This document shows positions 42,802 through 52,591 of a stretch of DNA of 64,000 nt, in pieces (within the stretch, counting starts at the first letter, position 1; every line of letters starts with the position of its first letter). Where the stretch lies: assembly GCF_017874035.1 (NCBI RefSeq), contig NZ_JAGGKV010000019.1, positions 1-64,000 on the forward strand, written 5' to 3'. Made by a program: the position numbers and the translations under genes. The stretch comes from Paenibacillus aceris (GTDB taxonomy: Bacteria > Bacillota > Bacilli > Paenibacillales > NBRC-103111). A model generated the notes under the pieces. The model worked only from the letters and a program-made list of their open reading frames with translations. It made no database searches and had not been told where the DNA came from.

Positions 42802-44289
42802 TTAATACAACGTATAAATGACTTTATGCTCTGTATAAAATTGCTGATTCGTACTCCCGATGGAAAAAGCACCGAATCCCGATTGCTTAACGCCCCCGAA
42901 CGGCATATGCGCTTCACTTGCAGTCCCATGATTAACGTGCACCATCCCCGCTTCAAGGCGTGCGGCGAACTCATTTGCATCACTCAATTCATCGGTGAAT
43001 ACCGATGCTGCAAGGCCATAATCGGTCCCATTGGCGATGCGTAATGCATCCTCTTTGGTATTTGCTTCAATGACTGTAAGCACCGGACCAAAAATTTCCT
43101 CGCGGGCAATGGTCATATTCTCAGTTACCTTCACGAATAAAGCAGGCTCCATGTAAGATCCGTTTTCATACGTGCCGCCGCTTAGTACTTCGCCGCCATA
43201 CAGCAGCTCAGCCCCCTCTTCCTTACCTAGGCGGACATAACGTTGTACGGATTCCAACTGCTCTTTATTTACGAGTGGGCCCATATGAATACCCGGTTCC
43301 CAAGCCGGACCTACACGAAGTTGTTTAACTTCTTGCAGCAATGCCTCTGTTAGCTTATCTGCCTGTGACTTAAGTACCACTACCCGGCTAATGGACGTGC
43401 AGCGTTGACCGGAGCAAGCAAACGCAGCAGAGACAATCTGCTTCGCTGCTCCTCCGAGATCCGTGTAGTTTAGTACCACCGCGGCATTCTTACCTCCAAG
43501 CTCCAGCTGAGTACGTGCCAAACGTACGGCTGCCGTTTGTTGGATTCGTAACCCCAGCTCTGTTGATCCCGTGAAACTGATCCCCTTCACCCGCGGATGT
43601 TTAGTAAGCGGATCTCCGACCCGTGATCCTCCGCCTGTCACCATATTCACAACCCCGCTCGGCACCCCGGCTTCTGTAAACAACTCCATGAGCCTTGCCG
43701 ATGCCCAAGGCGTGGCAGAAGCCGGCTTGAATACGATCGTACAGCCGTAGGCGAGCGCAGGTGCTATCTTGCGAACAGGTGTAACAACCGGGAAGTTCCA
43801 CGGCGCTATTGCAGCAACAACGCCAATCGGATAACGAACAACCGTATTCCGCACATTCCGGCGTTCGCTCGGAACGGTTTCTCCTAAGATACGTGACGCT
43901 TCTCCTGCCGCAAAGCGTGCTTCTTTTGCCGCTCGAGCCACCTCGCCCCGGGATTCGGCAATCGTTTTACCCTGCTCGGCTGAGAGCCGGAAAGCCAGCT
44001 CGTCGCGATCAAGCTCCATCAAGTCTGCGAAACGCAGAAGAATCGCCCCCCGTTCCGGTCCAGGCAAGGCAGACCAACTCGTGAAGGCAGCATCAGCCGC
44101 CTCAACTGCGTTGTTCACGTCAACGGTGTCGGAATCTGCAAAATATCCGATTACCCTCTCATGCTCTGCGGCATGAACAACTTGGAAGGTACGCCCACTA
44201 TTTGCGGGCCTCCACTCGCCGTTTATGTAATTGCCATAGGTCTGACCGCTGGCTTCTTGTAACCAATTAAGCATTTCATGGTCTGGCAT
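42802..44289 (-). CDS. Aldehyde dehydrogenase family protein
   Basis: The 495-residue NAD(P)-dependent enzyme has APWNFPVVTPVRKIAPAL, general-base Glu in LELGGKNA, and catalytic Cys in GQRCTSIS, with EEIFGPVL near 385. It oxidises a small or sugar-derived aldehyde to an acid. Its neighbour alcohol dehydrogenase could supply the aldehyde. The ATG at 44289 has AAAGGAG ten bases upstream; a longer reading reaches into the alcohol dehydrogenase gene. The substrate could be glycolaldehyde, tartronate semialdehyde or 2-oxoglutarate semialdehyde; sequence alone does not decide. Confidence 0.9.
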   Translation of the reverse strand: MPDHEMLNWLQEASGQTYGNYINGEWRPANSGRTFQVVHAAEHERVIGYFADSDTVDVNNAVEAADAAFTSWSALPGPERGAILLRFADLMELDRDELAFRLSAEQGKTIAESRGEVARAAKEARFAAGEASRILGETVPSERRNVRNTVVRYPIGVVAAIAPWNFPVVTPVRKIAPALAYGCTIVFKPASATPWASARLMELFTEAGVPSGVVNMVTGGGSRVGDPLTKHPRVKGISFTGSTELGLRIQQTAAVRLARTQLELGGKNAAVVLNYTDLGGAAKQIVSAAFACSGQRCTSISRVVVLKSQADKLTEALLQEVKQLRVGPAWEPGIHMGPLVNKEQLESVQRYVRLGKEEGAELLYGGEVLSGGTYENGSYMEPALFVKVTENMTIAREEIFGPVLTVIEANTKEDALRIANGTDYGLAASVFTDELSDANEFAARLEAGMVHVNHGTASEAHMPFGGVKQSGFGAFSIGSTNQQFYTEHKVIYTLY

Positions 44290-44308
44290 CACACTTTCGC
44301 TCCTTTCG

Positions 44309-45493
44309 TTACCTTGCAGTAATGGCATTGGTCTTGGACATTGCGGCTCGACACAACTGTTTGAGATCTTCGTGCGTTGGTTTTACAGGATTGACAGGCA
44401 CATTGCCCGACTGCATCGCTTCCTCAGCGATCATATCCAGGGCCTCTTCTGTTACGCCGTAATCCGAAAGCGTCTGTGTAATGCCAATATCCTCTTTTAA
44501 GCGGCGTATAGCTGAAACAGAAAGATCGGCTGCTTCCCGCAAAGAAAGGTGGTCGGTCTTCTCTCCAAAAATGACTGCTATTTCCTTGAATTTCTCCAAA
44601 TTCCCAATAAGGTTGAACGTCATAACTTCAGGTAAAAGGATCGCGTTTACGATACCATGCGGAATCTTGAAATGTGCTCCTAGCGGGATGGCCAATGCGT
44701 GCGAAAGCCCAAGGCGAGTCGGGTTAAATGCCATCGCCGCGATCAGACTGGCAAGCAGCATGTCGTGACGCGCCTGCAAATTCTCCCCTTGAACGACGGC
44801 AGTCCGCAGACTGCGGGCAATCATCTTCATAGCCTGAACGGACATACCTTCGGAAATCGGCTGTGTCGCTTTATTGACATAAGATTCCAACGCATGCGTC
44901 AAAGCATCCATCCCTGTAGATGCAGTGAGAGATGCTGGCAAGGATGCCGTCAGCTCAGGATCGCACAAGGCCAACGACGGACAATTGTATGGGCTGCCCA
45001 CGCTGAGCTTGACCTTCGCCTTTTTGTCAGATAGCACAGACCAAATGGTAAGCTCACTGCCGGTCCCCGCGGTCGTCGGAATAGCAATGACTGGCGCTCC
45101 TTTCCGCGGCACTTTATTAATGCCAACATAATCGCGAATATTACCCTCATTAACGAGCATCAAACCGACAGCCTTAGCCGTATCAAGGGAGCTGCCGCCG
45201 CCAATGCCGACCACCAGGTCGCACCCCTCAGTCTTGGCCAGCTCCGTTGCGGCGGCGACCGACTCAATATTGGGATCGGGTTCAATGTCTGAGTAGATCA
45301 CATACGGAATTTGCTCTTCGCTCAGCGGTGCAGTCAATCGCTCAACGCCTCCAGCCCTCAGCACGCCGGGGTCACTGACGATGAGCACCTTGCTTCCTCC
45401 AAGTTCTCGAACATGATGCGGCAATGTTTTTGCAGCTCCATTGCCGAACTCGACAATCGTAGGCAGTTCATAACGAAAAATCCGGTTTATCAT
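44309..45493 (-). CDS. Iron-containing alcohol dehydrogenase
   Basis: The 394-residue group III alcohol dehydrogenase has GGGSSLDTAKAVGL for NAD(P) binding and the metal ligands in GMDALTHALESYV and FKIPHGIVNA. It interconverts an alcohol and an aldehyde or semialdehyde. I start at the ATG at 45493, after GGAGG at eight bases, and reject a longer reading that runs into the kinase gene. Its gene sits between the kinase and the aldehyde dehydrogenase gene. Confidence 0.92.
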   Translation of the reverse strand: MINRIFRYELPTIVEFGNGAAKTLPHHVRELGGSKVLIVSDPGVLRAGGVERLTAPLSEEQIPYVIYSDIEPDPNIESVAAATELAKTEGCDLVVGIGGGSSLDTAKAVGLMLVNEGNIRDYVGINKVPRKGAPVIAIPTTAGTGSELTIWSVLSDKKAKVKLSVGSPYNCPSLALCDPELTASLPASLTASTGMDALTHALESYVNKATQPISEGMSVQAMKMIARSLRTAVVQGENLQARHDMLLASLIAAMAFNPTRLGLSHALAIPLGAHFKIPHGIVNAILLPEVMTFNLIGNLEKFKEIAVIFGEKTDHLSLREAADLSVSAIRRLKEDIGITQTLSDYGVTEEALDMIAEEAMQSGNVPVNPVKPTHEDLKQLCRAAMSKTNAITAR

Positions 45494-45512
45494 CTTGTTT
45501 CCTCCCTCTATT

Positions 45513-47306
45513 TCACTCCATATTCTTGGGCAGCGAAGCCACCACACTAAAGCCTCGATCAGGCCTTCTGTCAACCTGAAGTCCATAATCATTTCCGTAC
45601 AGCATTTGCAAACGCTCATGAATGTTCCTTAAGCCAAGACTCTTTTTAGGCTCAGCATACTTTCCTGCAGAAGTAAGCAATGATCTGCGGATCGCTTCCA
45701 ACTTCTCTTCGCTAATCTCAGCCCCATCGTCTTCCACGCCAATATGGAGTGATTGCTCATCGACAGCTGCCCAAATCGTAATTGTTCCTTGTTCTTCCTT
45801 CGTCTCAATGCCATGAAAGATTGCGTTTTCCACTAGTGGCTGAATAATCAACTTCGGAATCTGACAGCCCAGTATGTCTTCGGGGATACGTGTTTCGAGC
45901 TCGAATCGGTCTCCGTACCGGAACTTCTGTATGCTGATGTAATCTTTGACATGCTGAAGCTCTTCATACAAACTGACGATGGGTGTCCCTTTAATACTGA
46001 AACGAAAAATTTTCGCAAGACTTACGGCCATCTCCCCTATGTCCGGTGCTTGATGAATATCAGACAGCCACTTAATGGACTGCAGCGTGTTATATAGGAA
46101 GTGGGGATTAATTTGAGCTTCAAGTGAGGCGAGCTCGGCTTCCTTTTGCTTCAAATTAGAAACAAATACCGTAGAAATTAAATTCTGAATGTCTCCGATC
46201 ATGATGTTAAAATGCTTATTTAGCTTTCCTATTTCGTCTGAATTGTCCACTTTAGCACGGACAGACATGTTGCCCTCCGCCACTTTTTCCATAAGACGGA
46301 TCAAGTTGGAAATCGGACGCGTAATACGCCGACTTAAAAAGTAAGCGATGATCGTGCTCATCACGATCATGATTAACACCGACACCATAATAATGTTTTT
46401 GACTCTGGACGCATCGACGAACAATTCGTTAGCAGGAACAACTGAAATCATTTTCCATCCTGTAGTATGGATGGTAGCAAAGGCAACCAGCATTCGAACA
46501 TCGTCTTCATCAGTAAAATAGTAGCCATTATCCTCGGCAAAGACCGGTTCGAACATCAAGCTTTTCGTTGGCTCCAGCTTTTGAGTGACAAGCGTCTTGT
46601 CACTTATGGAGATCACATTGTTGGCATCATCCAAAATCATGGTGTAACCGTTAGGAGCCACGCGCCCGGTTGTATAAATATTTTCTAAGGTTCGCTCATT
46701 GACGTCCATCCACAGAATACCGATTTGATTCCCATACGAATTGCGAACTTTTTTCAAGAAAGAAACTACATTGGCATTCGAACTGACGGTATAACCGCCT
46801 ACTTTATGTGAAGGCGACCAATTCGCATCTGCTGAATTGGATTCAGTAAAGGTCTGAAACCAGGGAAAATCGGTAAAATTCGGCTTTTCTCTTAATTGAT
46901 TAGCTGATGAGAAGTAGGTCCCCTGTGTGTCAATGAAATACATGCCGTTAATATCATTACGGTAAATCGTATATTTGTTCATCTCATCTTCAATACTGCG
47001 GCTGATTTGGCTTTTTTCGTAATCAGACGCAGCCGGGTACGCTTCGATTTGCTTTTTAATCGGATTGGGTAGATTAAAAGAGTCGTAAAATGCAGTATTA
47101 GCCGCTTTCTCAGCATCCTCCAATATGACTTCCGAGTTGAGTGAAAGCTGATGCACGGTTTGTTGGATGGAGCGGCTCAAGTTATTGTTGATAATGTGCG
47201 TCGCTACGCTGTAAGCGAAATAACTGACCACCGTCAGAGGCAATACGACTAGACTTAGAAACGAGAGCATAAGCTTCGTGAATAAATTGAAGCTAATCTT
47301 CTTCAT
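45513..47306 (-). CDS. YesM-type sensor histidine kinase with an altered G1 box
   Basis: The 597-residue kinase has two membrane helices (about 10-33 and 303-327), a Cache-like extracellular sensor, HAMP (RRITRPISNL), the phospho-acceptor segment QINPHFLYNTLQS and a C-terminal ATPase with N box VENAIFHG and G2 box SLGLRNIH. The G1 box reads VEDDGAEIS where DNGxG is expected, so one conserved Gly is replaced by Glu; activity may be reduced. It shares four bases (ATGA) with the regulator gene upstream. Its location suggests it senses the sugar acid handled by this locus. Confidence 0.9.
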   Translation of the reverse strand: MKKISFNLFTKLMLSFLSLVVLPLTVVSYFAYSVATHIINNNLSRSIQQTVHQLSLNSEVILEDAEKAANTAFYDSFNLPNPIKKQIEAYPAASDYEKSQISRSIEDEMNKYTIYRNDINGMYFIDTQGTYFSSANQLREKPNFTDFPWFQTFTESNSADANWSPSHKVGGYTVSSNANVVSFLKKVRNSYGNQIGILWMDVNERTLENIYTTGRVAPNGYTMILDDANNVISISDKTLVTQKLEPTKSLMFEPVFAEDNGYYFTDEDDVRMLVAFATIHTTGWKMISVVPANELFVDASRVKNIIMVSVLIMIVMSTIIAYFLSRRITRPISNLIRLMEKVAEGNMSVRAKVDNSDEIGKLNKHFNIMIGDIQNLISTVFVSNLKQKEAELASLEAQINPHFLYNTLQSIKWLSDIHQAPDIGEMAVSLAKIFRFSIKGTPIVSLYEELQHVKDYISIQKFRYGDRFELETRIPEDILGCQIPKLIIQPLVENAIFHGIETKEEQGTITIWAAVDEQSLHIGVEDDGAEISEEKLEAIRRSLLTSAGKYAEPKKSLGLRNIHERLQMLYGNDYGLQVDRRPDRGFSVVASLPKNME

Positions 47307-48886
47307 GGCGCAATTTTCCTGAAGTCGCTCGGCGTCATCCCCGTATGTTTTTTAAACATCTGGCCAAAATGACGGAAATCTTTGTAGCCCACCGCTTCTG
47401 CAACCTCATAATTTTTCATTCCGCCTGCTGCAAGCAATTCTTTTGCCTTCTCAAGTCGCAGAACCGCGAGGAAATCCGAGAAGTTGCTTCCTGTTTCCTG
47501 AACGAATAAATAACTAAGATAACTGCGGTTAAGGAATACACGATTAGCTGCGTCAGCCAATGAAATATCTTCTCCGAAGTTCTGATTTAGAAACTCGATA
47601 ACATCACGGATGACTTTACTGTACGGTTTAGGCAGGTGCTGATGCGTCTGTACCGATTCCTGAAATAAAATATCCAAGCTTGCCACCGCGTCGAGCAGTG
47701 TATCGGACAAATACAGTACTTCACGCACCCGCTCCCGCAGGTCTGGCTGACTCTCACGGTTGCGATCCTTCTGTAAGGTCTCAAGCGATTCCGCCAACTT
47801 CAAATAAAAAGCTTCGATGCTTTCTGGATCATATATACAATCTTTGGTAAATCGATCTGTCATCTTCTCCAATTCGTCCAGCAGCGGCTTCGTGCTGCCA
47901 AGCTGAAGAGCCTGCGTAACGGTGTGAATGGTCTCATTCGCCGATAAGGATTTGCCAGACCTCTCATCATTGAAAGCAAAAATGCGTTTGGTCGGACTCA
48001 TCCAACGTGATTTGATTGCGCGGTCCGCATCACGATATGACTGGCGTAGCCCCTGCAGACCGGAAGCAATACTGCCCAGTCCCCAAGTAGTGGGCACACG
48101 CAAATAGTCCAGCACAGCTGCTTGCGCCTGCAATACAAAATCATCTATCGGTTTGAATGCGCTCTCATTCTGCCTTAAAACCAATAAGAGACTACCCGGT
48201 CGAAGATCAACCAGTTCACCGCTGCCTTCCGTTCGAAGCAGTTCTTCTAGAATGTTCTGTACGGCAAAATGCAGCAATCCGCCATCACGGAACAATGTGC
48301 TTTTCTCTTTAAAAGAATTTATTTTGACCAATACAACCGCATTTCTGCCACGTATGGAATCATTTAGGCCAAGCACGTGCTCATAGCGCTGAAGTTCTTT
48401 TTCCCCTGCCTCGCCAAACAATAGTTCTTTCAGCACTTTTTGTCTGGCAATGCCTACCGATTGCTGGAGGAGGTGCGACATTTGATCCTGCTCACGAATT
48501 TTACCCCGTTCATCAGCAATTTCCTGGGTCACTTTATCTATTGTTTGTCCCAAGGATTTACTGTCGATCGGCTTCAAAAGATAGTCCGTTACCCCGCAAG
48601 CAATGGACTTTTTGGCATAACTAAAATCATCGTAGCCGGAAATAATGACAATTTTTATAGACGGCCATCGTTCCTTGACGATTCTAGACAGCTCCAAACC
48701 ATCCAGCCCCGGCATCCGGACGTCTGTCAGCAGTATATCAGGCTGTTGTTCCTCAACCATTTGAAGTGCTACTCTCCCGTTAGGAGCCGTATTGATTTCG
48801 CCTATTCCATAGTTGCTCCAATCAATCGCCTTTTGGATACCCATCCGCATCAACGGTTCATCATCTACGATCAATACTGTCAACAT
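47303..48886 (-). CDS. YesN/AraC-type response regulator
   Basis: The 527-residue regulator has a receiver (VDDE; phospho-acceptor Asp55 in LLTDVRMP; Lys in LLKP) and a C-terminal AraC-type domain (about 425-527; ISLADAANRVFLNRSYLSY). I start at the ATG at 48886 with GGAGGG 11 bases upstream; the open frame to 48952 has no ribosome site. It is coupled to the kinase gene and probably activates the importer at 50.7-54 kb and the dehydrogenase genes downstream. Confidence 0.9.
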   Translation of the reverse strand: MLTVLIVDDEPLMRMGIQKAIDWSNYGIGEINTAPNGRVALQMVEEQQPDILLTDVRMPGLDGLELSRIVKERWPSIKIVIISGYDDFSYAKKSIACGVTDYLLKPIDSKSLGQTIDKVTQEIADERGKIREQDQMSHLLQQSVGIARQKVLKELLFGEAGEKELQRYEHVLGLNDSIRGRNAVVLVKINSFKEKSTLFRDGGLLHFAVQNILEELLRTEGSGELVDLRPGSLLLVLRQNESAFKPIDDFVLQAQAAVLDYLRVPTTWGLGSIASGLQGLRQSYRDADRAIKSRWMSPTKRIFAFNDERSGKSLSANETIHTVTQALQLGSTKPLLDELEKMTDRFTKDCIYDPESIEAFYLKLAESLETLQKDRNRESQPDLRERVREVLYLSDTLLDAVASLDILFQESVQTHQHLPKPYSKVIRDVIEFLNQNFGEDISLADAANRVFLNRSYLSYLFVQETGSNFSDFLAVLRLEKAKELLAAGGMKNYEVAEAVGYKDFRHFGQMFKKHTGMTPSDFRKIAP

Positions 48887-49022
48887 GCTCTTGTTCCCTC
48901 CTGCAGCGGATACTTGTATTCGGACGATAGGTCTGCTAACTAAGGAATTCAACGAAACTGCCCCTTTCCCTCTTCATTCTTACATAGATTGAACAACTTC
49001 TATTAATTAGAATATAACGTGA

Positions 49023-49892
49023 TTACCCTCTAATTACACGACTCACCGCTGCAAAATCTAGCTCGCCGTTCTCTTTAGCGGCCATTTCATACAGCTGAAA
49101 AGCCTGAGACGTTACAGGCAACGGTTGGCCTTTACCTTCCTGAAGGGCAATACCGATGTCCTTTTTCATTAGATTAAGTTTAAAGCCGGGCAGGAAATTC
49201 CGCCCTGCGATCGCCTGCGCTTTGTTTGCAAACATCCATGAGCCGCCGGAACTGCTGCCAATGACTTTCTGCAAAGCATCCAAATCAACACCAAGCCGTT
49301 CGGATAAGGCAATAGCCTCAGAGGCAGCCAGCATATGCACGGCTGCAAGCATCTGGTTGATCGCCTTAACCGCCTTGCCTGCCCCGATAGCTCCGACGCG
49401 ATGAACCGTTTGCGCCATCGCCTCGAGTAATGGCTGCGCCATCTCCAACGCCTTATCGCAGCCTCCGGCCATAACCGTCAGCGTTCCTTTCTCTGCACCA
49501 ATCGTGCCTCCGCTGACAGGAGCATCCAAGACATGCGCTTGTTTGGCTGCGTATGCCTCCGCAACTTCCTTCATCGCACCAGGGGAGCCCGATGTCATTT
49601 CCAGCAGCAGTTGGCCTTCCCGCACTTCAGCCAGCACCTCGTCGGCCAGCAGTACCTGCTGCATTTGCCGATCCTCTGGCAAAATGCTAATGATCGCGCC
49701 GGCTGCGGCAATCGCTCCCGCCGGGGAATCGTGTACCTCTGCCCCCAGTTTGCGCAGCTCATCGGCCGGCCCTGGGTCTCTGTGAACAGTCACATGCAGC
49801 TTGAAGCCTGCTTTCACCAAGTTTCTGGCCATCGGTAATCCCATTGCGCCCAGGCCAAGAAAAGCAATTTGGCGCATATCTAGCGGATTCAT
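49023..49892 (-). CDS. Beta-hydroxyacid dehydrogenase family protein (GarR-like)
   Basis: The 289-residue protein has the N-terminal dinucleotide fold GLGAMGLPMARNL, DAPVSGGTIGAEKGTLTVM, and the catalytic Lys in GAGKAVKAINQML. It belongs to the 3-hydroxyisobutyrate/tartronate-semialdehyde reductase family and could reduce tartronate semialdehyde to D-glycerate, feeding the glycerate kinase. The ATG at 49892 has AAAGGGGGA upstream. It follows an RraA gene and a terminator hairpin at 49934-49958. A pairing of RraA aldolase and GarR-like reductase is inferred from adjacency. Confidence 0.88.
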   Translation of the reverse strand: MNPLDMRQIAFLGLGAMGLPMARNLVKAGFKLHVTVHRDPGPADELRKLGAEVHDSPAGAIAAAGAIISILPEDRQMQQVLLADEVLAEVREGQLLLEMTSGSPGAMKEVAEAYAAKQAHVLDAPVSGGTIGAEKGTLTVMAGGCDKALEMAQPLLEAMAQTVHRVGAIGAGKAVKAINQMLAAVHMLAASEAIALSERLGVDLDALQKVIGSSSGGSWMFANKAQAIAGRNFLPGFKLNLMKKDIGIALQEGKGQPLPVTSQAFQLYEMAAKENGELDFAAVSRVIRG

Positions 49893-49933
49893 CGTGATTT
49901 CCCCCTTTTGAGTAAACGTAATGATGGAATATG

Positions 49934-49958
49934 GAAAAACCCCGGTATAACCGGGATT
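49934..49958 (-). terminator. Terminator between the RraA and GarR-like genes
   Basis: CCCGGTATAACCGGG forms a 5-6-bp GC-rich hairpin followed on the minus strand by GTTTTTCC. It may attenuate expression of the reductase. Confidence 0.75.
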
Positions 49959-49965
49959 TCTAGGT

Positions 49966-50676
49966 TTAGTAGCCTGCAACGGACGCATCGACGGACAAGC
50001 CCATTTTATCGTACAGCTTGCGGCGGCTCGTTTTATCCGCTTCCATTTCCTGTGTTGCATATTTCGCAACATCCCATGCTTTTTCAAGAGGTACGACTAC
50101 GATTCCATCTCCGTCGGCAACGATAATATCGTTTGGACGCACGAGTTGGCCGTTAATGTTAACAGGGATATCATGGGCCTGATATTCCACACGACCTTGA
50201 ACCATCGTTTGCGACACGTGACGGGAGAATACTGGCACCTGGTTCAAGATCAGCTCATCCGTGTCCCGCGCTCCGCCGTTTGTGATGATGCCCCGGCAGC
50301 CTTGGCTTTTATATTCCAAGCCGTTATTTGAACCGATAATACCAACGTTCGTATCGCTAGCGTCGAGTACTAGCACATCGTCTTCGCCGATATCTTTGCC
50401 CCAGTGATAGGTTGCGATATTGCCGTACCAATGATTCGAGAATTTCGTGTACGCTTCCGGCTCCATTGTAGGGATCGTGCGGTTCGTCGGTACGAATTGA
50501 ACCGTTTTGGCAAAGCCGCAGAAGCTTGTGCGGAACAAGGGCTTGATCGTGTCCGTATGGATGCTACCCATGAAATGCATCATGTTCCAGTCCATGCCGT
50601 CGCGAACATCGGCAACGCGCAGCTTACGGTAAACTTCCATCAGTTTTTGTTTTTCTTCTTTTGTCAATTCGATCAT
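49966..50676 (-). CDS. RraA-family protein, long form (possible aldolase), copy 1
   Basis: The 236-residue protein has the RraA/HMG-aldolase core: GSNNGL, GIITNGGARDTDE with the Arg-Asp pair used by 4-hydroxy-4-methyl-2-oxoglutarate aldolases, PVNINGQLVRPND and ADGDGIVVVP. It also has an N-terminal extension, LRVADVRDGMDWNMMH, shared with the two copies at 58-59.5 kb. Such proteins usually form trimers or hexamers and bind a divalent metal. Retro-aldol cleavage of a 4-hydroxy-2-oxo acid is the best guess. RNase E regulation, known for E. coli RraA, is not relevant. It is the last gene of the importer operon before a terminator. Confidence 0.85.
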   Translation of the reverse strand: MIELTKEEKQKLMEVYRKLRVADVRDGMDWNMMHFMGSIHTDTIKPLFRTSFCGFAKTVQFVPTNRTIPTMEPEAYTKFSNHWYGNIATYHWGKDIGEDDVLVLDASDTNVGIIGSNNGLEYKSQGCRGIITNGGARDTDELILNQVPVFSRHVSQTMVQGRVEYQAHDIPVNINGQLVRPNDIIVADGDGIVVVPLEKAWDVAKYATQEMEADKTSRRKLYDKMGLSVDASVAGY

Positions 50677-50742
50677 TTTCAGTCACCTCTACATTGGATT
50701 TGGTTGGTTCATTTGCAGGCTGTATAGAAAGAGCGATTCCTA

Positions 50743-51576
50743 TTAAAGCTTCAAACCGCTCGATGCCACACTTTCAATGACGTATCGTTGCAGGAATAGA
50801 AATAAGACAACCATTGGGATGATGGTTAATGTAGCAAGGGCAAGGCTACTTCCAATGTACGTCCCATTCGGTCCCAGCGTGAAATTCGCCACTCCTATGG
50901 ACACGGTGAACATGCTGCTCTTTGATAAAATGAGGAGTGGCCAAAGCAGCTCGTTCCATTTATGCATCACCGTAATGATGGACAAGGTAGCAATGATCGG
51001 CGACGTGAGCGGCAAATAAATTTTTATAAATATTGTAAAATGATTGGCACCGTCCATTTTGGCTGCTTCCCCTAGCTCATTCGGCAGCGAATCCATGAAC
51101 TGCTTCACAAGGAACACCCCGAATGGATAAGCGAGTGTTGGAAGAATAACCCCAACGAACGAATTGATCAGGTTCAGTTGGTTAAACACCAGAAAGCGGG
51201 TAAACACAATGACTTGATCGGGTACCATCATGGCGGTGAGAATGATCAAGAGCCAGATCTTTTTACCCCTAAACTCCCCTTTGGAAAGGGCATATCCTGC
51301 CAGCGTGGCGCCTACAATGTGACATACCACGGAACCAGCGACAATAATGATTGAATTTATGTAGTACGTGCCTATCGGCAGGGACTTGAAAATTAAGGAG
51401 AAGTTTTTCCACCCGAACTCCTCGGGAACGATGCGAGGCGGAAAGCTAAGCCCGAAATTCGCATTAGCGTCCAGAGAGATGCCGATCATAAGCACAAAGG
51501 GATAGAGAAAGACTACGGCCAGCGCTGCCAGCACGAGCAGCCGGATCACTTCAAGCAATTGATTGCGTCTTGTCAT
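50743..51576 (-). CDS. CUT1-type ABC sugar permease, MalG-like
   Basis: The 277-residue permease has six helices and the EAA loop EAAKMDGANHFTIFIKIYLP, with the short C-terminal tail of MalG proteins. With the gene 16 bp upstream it forms the channel of the third importer. The RraA gene follows 66 bp downstream. Confidence 0.9.
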   Translation of the reverse strand: MTRRNQLLEVIRLLVLAALAVVFLYPFVLMIGISLDANANFGLSFPPRIVPEEFGWKNFSLIFKSLPIGTYYINSIIIVAGSVVCHIVGATLAGYALSKGEFRGKKIWLLIILTAMMVPDQVIVFTRFLVFNQLNLINSFVGVILPTLAYPFGVFLVKQFMDSLPNELGEAAKMDGANHFTIFIKIYLPLTSPIIATLSIITVMHKWNELLWPLLILSKSSMFTVSIGVANFTLGPNGTYIGSSLALATLTIIPMVVLFLFLQRYVIESVASSGLKL

Positions 51577-51592
51577 TCGAACCTGCCTCCTC

Positions 51593-52549
51593 TCATCGTT
51601 CCGATCTCCGGGAGATCTTCAGATTCATGATGGTGATGATCAGAATCATCAGGAACAGTGCAACCGAAGCTGCTGAACCGTAACCGTATTGGGACTTCTC
51701 CATCGTTTCTTCATAGAAAAAGAGAACGATCGTTTGCAGCGAGCGGAGCGGACTACCAGAGGCCCCGCCGAAAGTATACACATCATCGAACCGCTGGAAG
51801 GCGCCAATGACGCCCGTTATTAATAGAAACCAGAGGATGGGCCGGACGCCCGGTATTGTAATATATCGCATTTCATTCCAGCGGGAGGCACCGTCAACAC
51901 GGGCGGCCTCGTAGTAATCTTTGGATATCGACTGCAGGCCTGCCATCCAGATAAGAATGTTAAAGCCGACCGACTGCCACAGCGCCAAGGTAATAACGAC
52001 CCATTTGATCAGCGTTGGATCGTTGACCCATTGTTTCGGCCCGATACCGAACCAGGAGAGTACATAGTTGACCGTTCCTGACTGATCGGGAAAAAACAAG
52101 ACCTTGAACACAAGCACCACAGCCACCGCAGAAGTCACATTCGGTAAAAAGTAAATTACCTTCAACAAACCTTTGCCATACATTGCCCGGTTAATCAGAG
52201 CAGCGAGCAGAAACGAGAGCGGCAGCCCCAACAGTAAACCGAACAAACCAATGTACAGAGTGTTATAAATGGCGAGGAAGAAATTCGGATCTGTCAGCAG
52301 GTGTTTGTAGTTAAACAATCCTGCGAACTTTTCCAGACTGCCGTCGCCTGAAACATAGAAACTGAGGAGCAGCGTTTTGATCATCGGGTAATAGCTGATT
52401 AATGCTAAGACGCCTACTGTCGGAAGCAGATAGAGATACCAGGTAAACTCCTTGAGGAGTCTGCCCTTGCCCGGAGAGTGCCGTTTTGAAACCGGAAGAG
52501 CCTGCTGCTTTACATCTGTAACCGCACTCGCGTATGTCGTCGGTTTCAT
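51593..52549 (-). CDS. CUT1-type ABC sugar permease, MalF-like
   Basis: The 318-residue permease has six helices and the EAA loop EAARVDGASRWNEMRYITIPG. It follows the binding-protein gene by 42 bp in a receptor-MalF-MalG operon. Confidence 0.9.
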   Translation of the reverse strand: MKPTTYASAVTDVKQQALPVSKRHSPGKGRLLKEFTWYLYLLPTVGVLALISYYPMIKTLLLSFYVSGDGSLEKFAGLFNYKHLLTDPNFFLAIYNTLYIGLFGLLLGLPLSFLLAALINRAMYGKGLLKVIYFLPNVTSAVAVVLVFKVLFFPDQSGTVNYVLSWFGIGPKQWVNDPTLIKWVVITLALWQSVGFNILIWMAGLQSISKDYYEAARVDGASRWNEMRYITIPGVRPILWFLLITGVIGAFQRFDDVYTFGGASGSPLRSLQTIVLFFYEETMEKSQYGYGSAASVALFLMILIITIMNLKISRRSER

Positions 52550-52591
52550 CCTCGAACCCTCCTTTTAGCATCATTACGGTTAGTGAGGAAG

